A stretch of 64,000 nucleotides of DNA, taken from Niastella sp966211305 (GTDB lineage Bacteria > Bacteroidota > Bacteroidia > Chitinophagales > Chitinophagaceae). Made by a program: the position numbers and the translations under genes. Where the stretch lies: positions 17,460-81,459 of the forward strand of contig CBIHPC010000007.1 in NCBI GenBank assembly GCA_966211305.1, written 5' to 3'. Shown one piece after another: positions 42,603 through 53,000 of the stretch. The number at the start of each line of letters is the position of its first letter. Positions within the stretch are counted from its first letter, which is position 1. The notes under the pieces are model-generated. The model made no database searches and had not been told where the DNA came from. It worked only from the letters and a program-made list of their open reading frames with translations.

Positions 42603-45600
42603 ATGAAAGCAACCCGTAAACATTATGTGATAACCGTAGGGGCTTCTGCAGGCGGCCTGGAAGCTATCCAGGAATTCTTTGACCATATGCCGGAGACAGG
42701 CAATATGTCGTTTGTAGTGATCCAGCATCTTTCGCCCGATTATAAAAGCCTGCTGGTTGATCTTGTGGGCAGAAGAACCCATATGAAAGTGCTGGAAGCG
42801 GCCCATAATATGCCGGTGACGGAAAACTGCGTATATGTGATCCCCAACAACAAGCAGATCCGTATGGTGAAGGGGAAACTGGTGTTAAGCGATAAAGTGA
42901 TCGAAAAAGCGCCGAACAACGCCATAGACGTATTCCTGCATTCGCTGGCTGTTGAGAAAAAAGAGAAAGCGATCGCCGTCATACTTTCCGGAACCGGTAC
43001 AGACGGCACCCGGGGCATTGCCGCCATAAAAGAGAACGGCGGTTGTGTAATGGTGCAGGACCCTTCATCGGCCAAATTCGACGGCATGCCCAACAGCGCA
43101 CTGGCTTCCGGTTATGCCGATGTGGTAGATACGCCTTCCGGCATCGCCGAAGCGATCGTAAAAGAAATATTCCAAACCGAACAACATATCAAAGCCAAAG
43201 AGCCTGACGAAAAGACCCTGCTGCAGATCTTCGAACTGATCAATAAGAACGCGGGGCACGATTTCCATTATTATAAAACACCTACCATTCTGCGGCGCAT
43301 CAATAAAAGAATGATGCAGCACAGCATTGAAGAACCGGAAGATTTTTTGAAACTGCTGCAAAACAGTCCCGAAGAATGCAGGGAACTGGCGCATGATTTC
43401 CTCATCAGCGTTACCAGGTTCTTCCGTGATACGGATGCTTATAAAGTACTTTCTGAAAATGTGCTGCCCGAACTGATCGCCTCCAAAGAAAGCGGTGAGC
43501 AGTTGAAAGTTTGGGTATCTGCCTGCAGCACCGGTGAAGAAGCCTACTCTATTGCCATTGCCATCGATCAGGTGCTTGAGCAAACCGGCAAGGAGATCGA
43601 TGTAAAGATCTTTGCTTCCGACATCGATGCGGCCAATCTCGATATTGCTTCAAACGGCCTCTATCCTTTTACTATCGAAAACGATGTACCCAAAGACCTG
43701 CTTGAAAAATATTTTGTAAAGAAATCGAAAGGCTGGCTTATTATACAGCGGCTGCGCAAACAGATCGTTTTTGCGCGCCACGATATCACAAAGGACCCGC
43801 CCTTTATCAAGAACGACCTGGTTACCTGCCGCAACATGCTTATTTATATGAACAGCGTGCTGCAGGACAGGATCTACGCCATGCTGCAATTTTCACTGAA
43901 CAAAGACGGGTTTCTCTTCCTTGGCCCCAGTGAAAACCCGCCATTCAGCAAAAGCAGCGCCATGCAGCAGGTAAGCATGAAGTGGAAGATCTTCAAAAAA
44001 CTGGCCGATGTAAAACAGCGGGTAAACTTCAGCGATAATTTCAGCACACCCGTAAGAATGCCGCGGGATAGCAACACCCATGTAGATGTGGGTACCAAAG
44101 GCCAGAAAGACCTTTGGAAGGAAATGCGTACGGCCCTGCTCGAAGACCTCGGTTTTATTGCCTTTTATATCGACCGCAATTTCGAGATCCATGAAACCAT
44201 GGGCAATTACGAAAACCTGCTTTCCCTGCCTAAAAAAATGCTCAACCTGAACCTGGTGCGTATGCTGCCACAGGACCTTTCCATTATCGTGAACCGGGAA
44301 ATACGCAAGGCATGGAAGAATAATAAACCCGTACAGCTCAACAATGTGGTGTTTGGAAAAGGCGACAATACCCGCGCAGTGAACGTTTTGGTGAAGCCTT
44401 CGGTAACCGCAACCGGGCACGACTACACGCTGGTAATGTTTAACAAGGCCGTGATACAAACTGAGCGCCCTCCCGAATCGGCTGAACAGGAAACCGACTA
44501 TGATTATGTGCGCAACCTCGAAGCGGAACTGGCCGAAACCAAAAACAGCCTGCAACTGGCGGTAGAAGACCTCGAAACTGCCAACGAGGAACTGCAAAGC
44601 TCGAATGAAGAATTGCTTTCTTCCAATGAAGAATTGCAAAGCTCCAATGAAGAACTGCAATCGCTGAACGAAGAACTGTATACGCTCAATACGGAACACC
44701 AGCTTAAGATAAAGGAACTGGTAGAACTGAACGACGACCTGAACAATTATTTCCGCAGTACCAACATTGCACAGATCTTCCTCGATACGAACCTGAACAT
44801 TCGCAAGTTCAATCCGGCGTCAACAGAGATCATCAACCTGATCGACTCCGATCTGGGCCGGCCTTTCTCCGATATTTCGAATAATTTCAAATACAACCAG
44901 CTGCTTGATGACATCAGGAATGTAGAACGCAACCGAACCGTAGTTGAAAAAGAGGTGACCCTGCAACAGGGAAAGAATTTCCTGCTTCGTATTATGCCCT
45001 ATATCACCCGCGAGAAAAAATACGCCGGCATCATCATCAACTTTGTTGACATCACTACCATTACCAACCTGAACAACATCATTCGCAGCGTATTCAATGC
45101 CACTACCAGCGCCATTTTTGCATTGCATACCATTACAGACCACCGCGGAAAGATCACTGATTTTGTAATCGATGCGGCAAACGAAAAAGCGCAGCAATGG
45201 TTTGGCATCGGCGACGGACCGCTCACCGGTAAAAGCCTGCGCAGTGCCGCGCCGGTGATCAGCACCCCGGAACTTTTTGCGGATTATTTATCGGTAGCGC
45301 TGGATGAAGCCCAACTGCACCGCGACCTTATGCTGGAAGGGATGGATATGTGGTTTGAACTAACGGCAGCCAAAATGCCGGAAGGACTTGTAGTAACGTT
45401 TACCGACATTACCGATAAAAAGAAAGCGGTTCACAAGATCCGCAGGAACTACAGCGAACTGAACGAAGTGAAGGAAAATCTTCGCAAACTCAATAAAGAG
45501 CTGGAAGATAAAGTAAAAGATCGCACCCGCGAACTTTCGTTCAGTGAAGAACGCTTCAGACTGGTAGCCCGCGCCACCAACGATACGCTGTGGGATTGGG

Positions 45601-46736
45601 ACCTTACCGCCGACAAGGTATGGTGGAGCGATGCCTTCCGAAAAACATTTGGTTATGAAGAAACCATAATGACGCGCAAAGACTGGCTGCAACATGTGCA
45701 TCCCGATGATCGCCAGGCTGTAAAAAACAGCGTGCATACCGCCATTCATGATAACTGCAACCAGTGGAGCCACGAATACCGCTTTTTGAAAGCAGATGGC
45801 GATTATGCCAATGTGCTCGACAGGGGTTATATTCTGCACAATGAGTTCGGCGTACCCTACCGCATGCTGGGCTCCATGCTCGACCTTACCGCCCTGCGCA
45901 AAGCCGAACAGGAAATAAAACGGATGAACGAAGAACTGGAAGAAAAAGTGAAACAGCGTACGGAACAGCTACAGACAATGAACCTCGAACTGGAATCGAG
46001 TAACCACGATCTGCAATTATTTGCTTCGGTGGCCAGCCACGACCTGCAGGAACCGCTGCGCAAGATCCATATGCTCACCAAAATGGTGAAAGACCGGCAT
46101 GAAAACGATCTGCCTGCCGACACCGTGGTGTACCTCGGCAAGATCATGCAATCTGCCATGCGTATGAAAGCCCTGGTGAACAATATCCTGCATTTTTCGA
46201 AGCTTTCCAGCGATTTCTCGGGTTTTGAAAAAACAGATGTAGCGCAGATCATCAGGGATGTACGCGAAGATTTTGAAATGGTGATCAGGGAAAAGAATGC
46301 AGAGATAACGGTATCGGAAATGCCCGCGCTGGAAGTGATAAAACCGCATATTCAGCAGGTGTTCCAGAACCTCATCGGCAATGCGCTCAAATTTACCCGG
46401 AAAGATGTAGCGCCGGTTATTTCCATCACCTCGTGGCGGGTAAATGAGAAATCCTTTACCGCTGCGCCCGATGAAAACGGCCGCTGGTGCCATATTGAAG
46501 TAAAGGACAACGGCATAGGCTTCGACGAACAGTTCAGGTTACGTATCTTTGACCTGTTCCAGCGCCTGAATTCGAAGGATAAATTCGAGGGTACGGGCAT
46601 TGGCCTGTCGATCGTGAAAAAGATCGTGGAGAAACATGACGGGCTTATTACGGCAAATAGCCGGAAAGGCGAAGGCGCTGTTTTCTCGATCCTGCTGCCA
46701 CTGGTACAATCATCCAATAAACCAGATCAGGAATGA
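42603..46736 (+). CDS. CheB-CheR-PAS-histidine kinase fusion
   Basis: 1377 residues, cytoplasmic. 1-190: CheB methylesterase-like with the catalytic triad Ser15 (GASAGG), His42 (QHLSP), Asp134 (GTGTDG), but without a receiver domain. About 205-470: CheR methyltransferase (SVTRFFRD; VSACSTGEEAYS SAM loop; VTCRNMLIYM). About 636-710: coiled coil made of near-perfect heptads (EELQSSN). Then three PAS-like domains (about 715-820, 825-945, 985-1100). About 1135-1205: HisKA with phospho-acceptor His1146 (VASHDLQEPLRK), a motif shared with cyanobacterial phytochrome Cph1. About 1250-1370: HATPase (NLIGNALKF, DNGIGF, GTGIGLSI). It overlaps the regulator gene by 4 bases. Confidence 0.93.
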   Translation: MKATRKHYVITVGASAGGLEAIQEFFDHMPETGNMSFVVIQHLSPDYKSLLVDLVGRRTHMKVLEAAHNMPVTENCVYVIPNNKQIRMVKGKLVLSDKVIEKAPNNAIDVFLHSLAVEKKEKAIAVILSGTGTDGTRGIAAIKENGGCVMVQDPSSAKFDGMPNSALASGYADVVDTPSGIAEAIVKEIFQTEQHIKAKEPDEKTLLQIFELINKNAGHDFHYYKTPTILRRINKRMMQHSIEEPEDFLKLLQNSPEECRELAHDFLISVTRFFRDTDAYKVLSENVLPELIASKESGEQLKVWVSACSTGEEAYSIAIAIDQVLEQTGKEIDVKIFASDIDAANLDIASNGLYPFTIENDVPKDLLEKYFVKKSKGWLIIQRLRKQIVFARHDITKDPPFIKNDLVTCRNMLIYMNSVLQDRIYAMLQFSLNKDGFLFLGPSENPPFSKSSAMQQVSMKWKIFKKLADVKQRVNFSDNFSTPVRMPRDSNTHVDVGTKGQKDLWKEMRTALLEDLGFIAFYIDRNFEIHETMGNYENLLSLPKKMLNLNLVRMLPQDLSIIVNREIRKAWKNNKPVQLNNVVFGKGDNTRAVNVLVKPSVTATGHDYTLVMFNKAVIQTERPPESAEQETDYDYVRNLEAELAETKNSLQLAVEDLETANEELQSSNEELLSSNEELQSSNEELQSLNEELYTLNTEHQLKIKELVELNDDLNNYFRSTNIAQIFLDTNLNIRKFNPASTEIINLIDSDLGRPFSDISNNFKYNQLLDDIRNVERNRTVVEKEVTLQQGKNFLLRIMPYITREKKYAGIIINFVDITTITNLNNIIRSVFNATTSAIFALHTITDHRGKITDFVIDAANEKAQQWFGIGDGPLTGKSLRSAAPVISTPELFADYLSVALDEAQLHRDLMLEGMDMWFELTAAKMPEGLVVTFTDITDKKKAVHKIRRNYSELNEVKENLRKLNKELEDKVKDRTRELSFSEERFRLVARATNDTLWDWDLTADKVWWSDAFRKTFGYEETIMTRKDWLQHVHPDDRQAVKNSVHTAIHDNCNQWSHEYRFLKADGDYANVLDRGYILHNEFGVPYRMLGSMLDLTALRKAEQEIKRMNEELEEKVKQRTEQLQTMNLELESSNHDLQLFASVASHDLQEPLRKIHMLTKMVKDRHENDLPADTVVYLGKIMQSAMRMKALVNNILHFSKLSSDFSGFEKTDVAQIIRDVREDFEMVIREKNAEITVSEMPALEVIKPHIQQVFQNLIGNALKFTRKDVAPVISITSWRVNEKSFTAAPDENGRWCHIEVKDNGIGFDEQFRLRIFDLFQRLNSKDKFEGTGIGLSIVKKIVEKHDGLITANSRKGEGAVFSILLPLVQSSNKPDQE

Positions 46737-47137
46737 TCAATCATAAAAGAATACTGCTTGCAGAAGATGATGAAGATGATAAAATGATCTTTACCGAGAT
46801 CGTGAAGGCATTGATCGCCGGCAGTAATATCCACTTCGATGCGGTTGACAACGGCGTGCAAATAATGCAGGCGCTGGAGGGCGCCCCTCACCTGCCCGAC
46901 CTGGTGGTGCTTGACCAGAACATGCCCCAGCTCAATGGGAAGGAAACGCTCGAACTTATCAAAAAGAGTGACCGGTTCAACCACATTCCGGTCGTGATCT
47001 ACTCAACCTATAACGACAGCCGTTTATCGAACGAGTGTTTCCGCATCGGCGCCACCCAGATCATCACCAAACCCGATTCATTTGAAGGTTTCAGGGAAAT
47101 GATCAAAATGCTGATGCAGAAGTATTGCAGTGTTTGA
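46733..47137 (+). CDS. Single-domain response regulator (Rcp1-like)
   Basis: 134 residues, receiver only, overlapping the kinase gene by 4 bases (ATGA). The acidic pocket is Glu11-Asp12-Asp13, the phospho-acceptor Asp61 in VVLDQNMPQLNG, Ser/Thr in VVIYSTYN and Lys in IITKPDSFEG. The NMPxxNG and KPDS details are those of the regulators that partner phytochrome kinases (Rcp1 group). There is no DNA-binding output, so it must act by protein contact or pass the phosphate on. Confidence 0.92.
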   Translation: MINHKRILLAEDDEDDKMIFTEIVKALIAGSNIHFDAVDNGVQIMQALEGAPHLPDLVVLDQNMPQLNGKETLELIKKSDRFNHIPVVIYSTYNDSRLSNECFRIGATQIITKPDSFEGFREMIKMLMQKYCSV

Positions 47138-47156
47138 TCAAAACGTAAACACACTT

Positions 47157-47195
47157 AAAAATCCCTGAACCCTTTAAAAGAGTTCAGGGATTTTT
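47157..47195. terminator. Strong bidirectional terminator after the phytochrome operon
   Basis: AAAAATCCCTGAAC pairs with GTTCAGGGATTTTT around an 11-base loop, T-runs on both strands, between the response-regulator gene and the convergent phosphodiesterase. Confidence 0.85.
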
Positions 47196-47279
47196 ATTTA
47201 TATCAAACCCGTTATTGGCACCTTTTGGCGCATTGATCACAGCCCGGTTCCTGAATTGTGGGTCAGGCCTTAATCTTGT

Positions 47280-48506
47280 TTACTTAACTATTACCCACCT
47301 GTTCAAAAAATTAGTGGGGGTTTCAATTACAATTTTATAAAACGAAGATGGGAAACCGGCCACATCAACAACCGCATGCTGTGTTTTCACCGGCACGGTA
47401 GCCATTAAGGTATAATCATCCTGCCCGCCTTCTTTAAACTTATTGGTAGTGGTTACCCATATTTTGGCATCGCCCTTACCGGTAGCCTTCCAGTTGATAT
47501 TCAGCTTACCGTTCTCAAGGCTTGCATTGGCTGAAGTAGCCGGCATTGGTCCGGTCAATGGTATCCCATCCACTTCCATAAGCTGGTTGCGGGGAATGCG
47601 AACATCGAGAAAACTGGCAATAGAAGGCATTATATCAACGATGCCCGGCATTCCTTTCTTAAAATGATCGTTCAACCCTTTTGCGCTGGTCACAATCCAG
47701 GTGCTTCTTTCCCGGTCACTCTGACCGCCATGCCCTTTACCGGTACGGGCATCCCTGCCATGGTCGGTTGTTATATATATTACCCAGTCCTCTTTAAAGT
47801 TTTTCCGGCGATACTGAATAGCCTCCCACAGGCGCCCCATTTGTTTATCCATCAGGTCAACCGCCCGGTAAAATTCCGGGCTATCACCATACATATGTCC
47901 CATGTCATCTGTATACTCCAGGTATACCCACGACAGGTCGGGCGCATCATTCCTGATACTGGCGGTTGCTTTTTCTACCACCGCTTCATCAATGCGATGC
48001 ATAAAATCGCGCTTCTTATCGTGCGGGTAATTGATGGTGTCAAGTTCCAACCCGTCGAAATGATAGTCGAGTTTGAGGTTGCCTGTTGCCGGCAGGTTCT
48101 CCCCCACCAGTTTTGTACGGTTATCTTCCCAGCTTGAAAAAACCGCAGTTTTCTTTTGCGGATACTGCTCCTCAAAGAAACGGAATAGGGTATGGTAATT
48201 ATAGTTGGGCGCCTTGATATCATTTCCCCAAACATTATGTTTGTTTACCCAGGTACCGGTAAGCAAACTGTTGTAACCAACCGCCGAAATGGTAGGCGTT
48301 TGGGAATAGCCGTCTTTTTCTCCGCCCACATGCGCTTTTGCATAACCGCCCTGTTTGGCAATTGCATCTAAAAACGGTGTAGGCTGTTTTTCTATAACAT
48401 CGGCGGCAATACCGTCTACAATAACAAAAACCGCTTTTTTAACTGACTGTCCATAACTACAGATCGTTACATTGACTACAAGTAATAATGCCAGGTATTT
48501 CTTCAT
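47280..48506 (-). CDS. Secreted alkaline-phosphatase-superfamily phosphodiesterase (NPP-like)
   Basis: 408 residues, signal peptide ending CSYGQ. The metal/nucleophile motifs of the alkaline phosphatase superfamily are present: VIVDG (Asp31), the Thr nucleophile in SQTPTISAVGYNSLLTG (Thr70 or Thr72), YTDDMGHMYG, TTDHGRD and GKGHGG. This is the nucleotide pyrophosphatase/phosphodiesterase type, two Zn2+ in the active site. A C-terminal beta domain (about 320-408) ends in RWVIVK and is Ig/Fn3-like rather than a T9SS tail. It lies 29 bases behind a SusD-like gene and completes a SusC-SusD-enzyme operon, so it probably releases phosphate or degrades phosphodiesters at the surface. Confidence 0.87.
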   Translation of the reverse strand: MKKYLALLLVVNVTICSYGQSVKKAVFVIVDGIAADVIEKQPTPFLDAIAKQGGYAKAHVGGEKDGYSQTPTISAVGYNSLLTGTWVNKHNVWGNDIKAPNYNYHTLFRFFEEQYPQKKTAVFSSWEDNRTKLVGENLPATGNLKLDYHFDGLELDTINYPHDKKRDFMHRIDEAVVEKATASIRNDAPDLSWVYLEYTDDMGHMYGDSPEFYRAVDLMDKQMGRLWEAIQYRRKNFKEDWVIYITTDHGRDARTGKGHGGQSDRERSTWIVTSAKGLNDHFKKGMPGIVDIMPSIASFLDVRIPRNQLMEVDGIPLTGPMPATSANASLENGKLNINWKATGKGDAKIWVTTTNKFKEGGQDDYTLMATVPVKTQHAVVDVAGFPSSFYKIVIETPTNFLNRWVIVK

Positions 48507-48535
48507 ATCTCTAAATTACAATTAATAAAGCCAGG

Positions 48536-50014
48536 CTACTGCAGCAGCCACATAATGCCATTGATATTATCCCCATCGGGGTACTGGCCTTTTACGGCAT
48601 TTTCCACATTCACCCGGTTGTTGTTATATTCATCGGTGGGGTACATCCACCTTTTGGGAACCTTGCCACCATTTAAAATACCACCGCCGGCGGTTTCAAA
48701 TACCGGGAAACCGGTGCGCCTTTGTTCGAAGAACGCCTGCCAGCCCGTATTCATAAACATACTGATATACTTTTGGGTAATGATCTGGCTGATCTCATTG
48801 CCTGGTTGCAGGGCAATGGCCGGCTGGTTTACATAGGTTTGAATATCGGTTGTTGAATATGTGTTGCCAAAGTTTGAAAAATTCAGGGAGGCCTCTATGC
48901 CTTTTTTATAATAATCACCGGCATTTCCGCTGATCCAGCCACGCACTGCCGCTTCAGCCAGCAGGAACTGTACTTCGGCATACCCCATCAGTAAACTGGG
49001 TTCGTTAATGGCTTCATAAGCATAGCGGCGGTTGATCTGCGAAGCTTTCCCCTGCCCTTTTTTAACGGTATTGGCAGAAAGACTTGCACTGCCCGACAAA
49101 CCATCATACGCATTGAAATCATTGGCCGGAAGCCCTGAGGCTGTGGAAGGCTGCCCATATACAAACAGGCGCGGGTCTTTCAGGTCCTGTAAGATATCAA
49201 CGAACGTACTATCGAGGTAATAGTCCGTTTTCATTGAATTACTGTTGTAAAACGGGTACTGGTTGCCGGTAACGTTATAGTATTTCAATTGCCCGTTATC
49301 ACTGTTGGAAGCCAGCAAAGGATATTTAGCCGGATCGGACACAATCTCATTGAAACGTTGTTTAATGTTCAATGTAGTATTGCTTTCTTTTTTCGAGAGG
49401 CTCATCAATACCCGTAATGTAAATGAATTGATCAGCCTTTTCCATTTATCAATATTGCCGCCGTAAATAATATCACCGCCGATCGCCAGATCGGTTGCAG
49501 ATAAAGAATCGCTCGCGATCTTCAGTTCATTTAATACATTCAGGTAAACGTCCTGTTGTTTGTCGTAAACCGGACGGGCTGCAATACTATCGAACTTGTT
49601 GCCCGTCAACGACTGCATCATTTGTGAATAAGGAATGTCACCAAATGTTTGCGTCATTCCTATTGCAAAATACGCCCTGAAAAATTTACCGAGATACCGG
49701 TAGTTCCCTTTACCCACACGGGCTGCTTCCTGCTCCATTTTCACGGCCTGGCTTATGTTGGAATAGCTCATGCCGCTGCGTTGCCAGCCATAGTATTGCG
49801 CATTGCTCGATGACTGGGTATAAACCAACTGGCGGCTGGCCAGGGCAGCATCGGTAGCGATGGTTGAAAAAGAATTCATTTCCAGGTTCGCCAGTAACAG
49901 CGAAGGATCGGCCGTGGTGGGATTGTTGGGGTTTTCCTGGAAGGAATCGAACTTCTTACAGGATACAAAAACCCCCACCATCATTATACCGGCAACTATA
50001 TTTAAGTGTTTCAT
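48536..50014 (-). CDS. SusD/RagB-family surface lipoprotein (SusD-like_2)
   Basis: 492 residues with lipoprotein signal (VFVSC-KK). The N-terminal FQENPNNPTTADPSLLLANLEM and FFRAYFAIGMTQTFGDIPYSQ are the start of the SusD-like_2 (PF12771) type. TPR-like helices dominate and the C-terminus has NRVNVENAVKGQYP. SusD proteins form the lid over a SusC barrel and bind the polymer being imported. Gene order SusC-SusD-phosphodiesterase with short gaps (20 and 29 bases) implies one operon. The ligand is unknown. Confidence 0.9.
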   Translation of the reverse strand: MKHLNIVAGIMMVGVFVSCKKFDSFQENPNNPTTADPSLLLANLEMNSFSTIATDAALASRQLVYTQSSSNAQYYGWQRSGMSYSNISQAVKMEQEAARVGKGNYRYLGKFFRAYFAIGMTQTFGDIPYSQMMQSLTGNKFDSIAARPVYDKQQDVYLNVLNELKIASDSLSATDLAIGGDIIYGGNIDKWKRLINSFTLRVLMSLSKKESNTTLNIKQRFNEIVSDPAKYPLLASNSDNGQLKYYNVTGNQYPFYNSNSMKTDYYLDSTFVDILQDLKDPRLFVYGQPSTASGLPANDFNAYDGLSGSASLSANTVKKGQGKASQINRRYAYEAINEPSLLMGYAEVQFLLAEAAVRGWISGNAGDYYKKGIEASLNFSNFGNTYSTTDIQTYVNQPAIALQPGNEISQIITQKYISMFMNTGWQAFFEQRRTGFPVFETAGGGILNGGKVPKRWMYPTDEYNNNRVNVENAVKGQYPDGDNINGIMWLLQ

Positions 50015-50034
50015 TGTAGTAATTTTTGCAGGCG

Positions 50035-53000
50035 TTAAAACTTAAGGTTGATATTGATACCCATGCTTCTCATGGAAGGCGTTTGCAGTTGATCTCTTTC
50101 TGAATCCGGATCTACGTTTGGCATTTTGGCCAGCAGGAATAAATTGTTGCCGATGAACGAAACGGAAGCCGAACTGAAGACGCCCTTTGTGAATTTACCA
50201 GGAACATTATAGCTTACTACCAGTTCGCGCATTTTCAGGTAAGTGCCTTTATAATAGAAATAGTTATTCAGCATTTGCCCGCTGGTTGTTTGCATAAAGC
50301 CGATGTAGTTAACAGCCTTTGTATTCGGTGCAAATTTGCGGGTATCGGAAATGATGTTACCATGCGCATCGTAGTCTGCCTTGCCCGACTCAACCACAAC
50401 ACCGGGCGCTACATAAGTGGCTTTGCCTGCATTGGCATCGTCACGGAAATTGTTTACCGTACCGGGCGAGGTACCGCCCCACCACATTTTTTGATTGGTA
50501 GTGGAATAGATCAATCCGCCTAACCGGCCGTCAACTGAAAAGCTCAATGAAAGGTTTTTGTACGAAAAGGTATTTTGCCATCCATAGATCCAGTCGGCAT
50601 CGCTATACCCGAAAAATTGTGCATAAGGATCGGTGGCCTGCATACCGTTCGAATTATATATGGCCTGTCCGTCGGGAGCCCGCGACGCGGAAATAAATAT
50701 TTTATCGGTTCTGCTTCCTTCCTTGATATTTTGATAATAACCATCCGGATCATCCGTAGCATCTTTCAGCCACACGTGCATACTGCTTAAATTAACACCG
50801 GTCTCCCATTTGAAATTCCCGGTTTTTACAGGTACGCCGTTGATCATAAACTCCCATCCTTTTCTTTCATACACATTGGCATTCTTAAGCATGCTTGTAA
50901 AACCGCTTGCCTGCGACTGGGCCACTTCTACGATCTTGTTATACTCCCTGTTCCTGAAATAAGTGGCATCTATTGTGATCCTGTTGCCGAAAAAACCTGC
51001 AACCACCCCATATTCACCCGATTTTACAGTAGCAGGCAGGAGGTCGGGTTGAATGGCGCGGGAAGGCCAGCGTAAAGACGGCACATTATTCCATTTGGCG
51101 CCAATATTATACGTGAGGATATGCGCGTAAGGATCGCTGCCATTGGAAATAAAGCCGGTATTCACTTTTGCCCAGCTCGCTCTTGCTTTTAAGAATGAAA
51201 AGGGTTGCGGCAGATCCAATACATCTGACAACACGGTTGAAATACCTGCCGATGGATAGAAGAACCCATTGTTTTGCAGGGGTAAGGTAGACGTTTTATC
51301 GTACCTGCCGGTAAAGTTGAAGTACAGGAAACGGAAAGCTTCAATGTCGGCCATTCCATATACGCTGGCTGTTCTTCGTTCTCTTAAATAGTTGGAAGAT
51401 ACGATCGGACTGATCGAATTGCTCATATTGAAGAAACCGGGAATGGTTAAACCATCGGTACTGGTATATACCTGCTTTTCATTTCGGTAAGCATTAGCGC
51501 CCCCGGCGGTTACATTGACATTGAAGTTCTTACTGAACCTGTGTTTATAATTTATGATAAGATCGGTAGTGATATCGAAATAGCTTGATGTGGTAACCGA
51601 ATAATTACCTTTGGAAATATAATCATACGCTATATAGCTGTATGGCTCTTTCACATCCTTATCGGTAGAGAACTGGTTGAAACCGGTACGCAGTTTGGCG
51701 GTAAGATCGTTGGTGATCTGGTAATCGAAAGTAGTTTGGCCGAAACTGTTGCTCCTTTTATACCCATTCAACAACTCATTAACTACAAAATAAGGGTTAT
51801 TGTACCACGACAGGTTATAGTTCTTTTGCTGCAACCCTTCTTTACCCTTTACCCAATAATCTTTCAGATCCCGGATATCAACATCGGGGCCTATCCACAA
51901 TAACAGGTTGTACAATATATTTGGCGGCCCATAACCAATTGTGGGATAGTTGTCGGAATACTCCCTGTTGTAAGTCAATTTTGCATCCATGCTCAGCTTT
52001 GGCGTAAGCGCATAACTGCCGCCAAAGGAGAAAGATGAGTTGTTAACGCCGGTATTTGGCACCACACCTTTCTGGGCTATATGCGAAGCCGACATTCTGA
52101 ACGAACCTTTTTCGCTGCCTACCGATGCAGAAACGCTGTTGGTTGACAGGATGCCTGTACGAAAGAAGTTTTTGATATTGTCTTTCCCTCTCGAGATCCA
52201 GGGAAGCGGCACCAGTTTTCCTGTAGCAGCATCAACCGGGCTGTTGTATTGCGTGGTTTCATAATAACCGCTGGGCGTAGATGGGTCTTTCTGATCAAGC
52301 TTTGGACCCCAGATCCAGCCACCGCCTTCGGTGCCATTGCCAGAACCGTCTATATAAGCGTATTTACCGGCATCGCCATTACCATATTGGGTTTGCACTT
52401 TGGGTATGCGGGTATAGCCGGTTTGGAACATGGTAGAAGAGTTTACCTCAACGGTGAGTTTTCCTTTTCTGCCTTTTTTGGTGGTATAAAGAATAGCGCC
52501 ATTGATTCCCAGGGCGCCGTACAACGCACCTGCTGCCGGGCCTTTCAATACGGAGATACTTTCAATATCATCGGCATTGAGTTTATAAGGGTCGGCATTG
52601 GGATCGGGTATGCCATCGATCACAATAAGCGGGGTAACGCCTCTTAAAGTAATTTCAGGGTTCTGGAACAGGTCGGTAGTGTTCTTTACATTCAACCCGG
52701 CCACTTTCCCCGTTAAAGCGCCTATAGCTGTTGGTACTTTTGTTTTGGCCATGGTTTCACCGCTCACCTCCTGCACGGCATAACCCAATGCTTTTTGTTG
52801 CTTTTTTATACCAAGCGCTGTAGTGACCACCACTTCGCTCAACTGGTTCGTTTCACCCACCTGCATATACACATCGATGGAAGTTCTGCCATCTACAGGC
52901 ACTTCGCGGGTAATATGGCCTAATAACGAAAATACCAGCACCTCATTGGCGCCGGCAGTAATAGCATAGGTTCCGGCCATATTGGTGGTTGTGCCCCTGG

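Noticed and set aside
44571..44710. Apparent tandem DNA repeat in the kinase gene, first suspected as a VNTR or CRISPR-like array
   Set aside because: The repeats follow coding heptads of a coiled coil and have no spacers.
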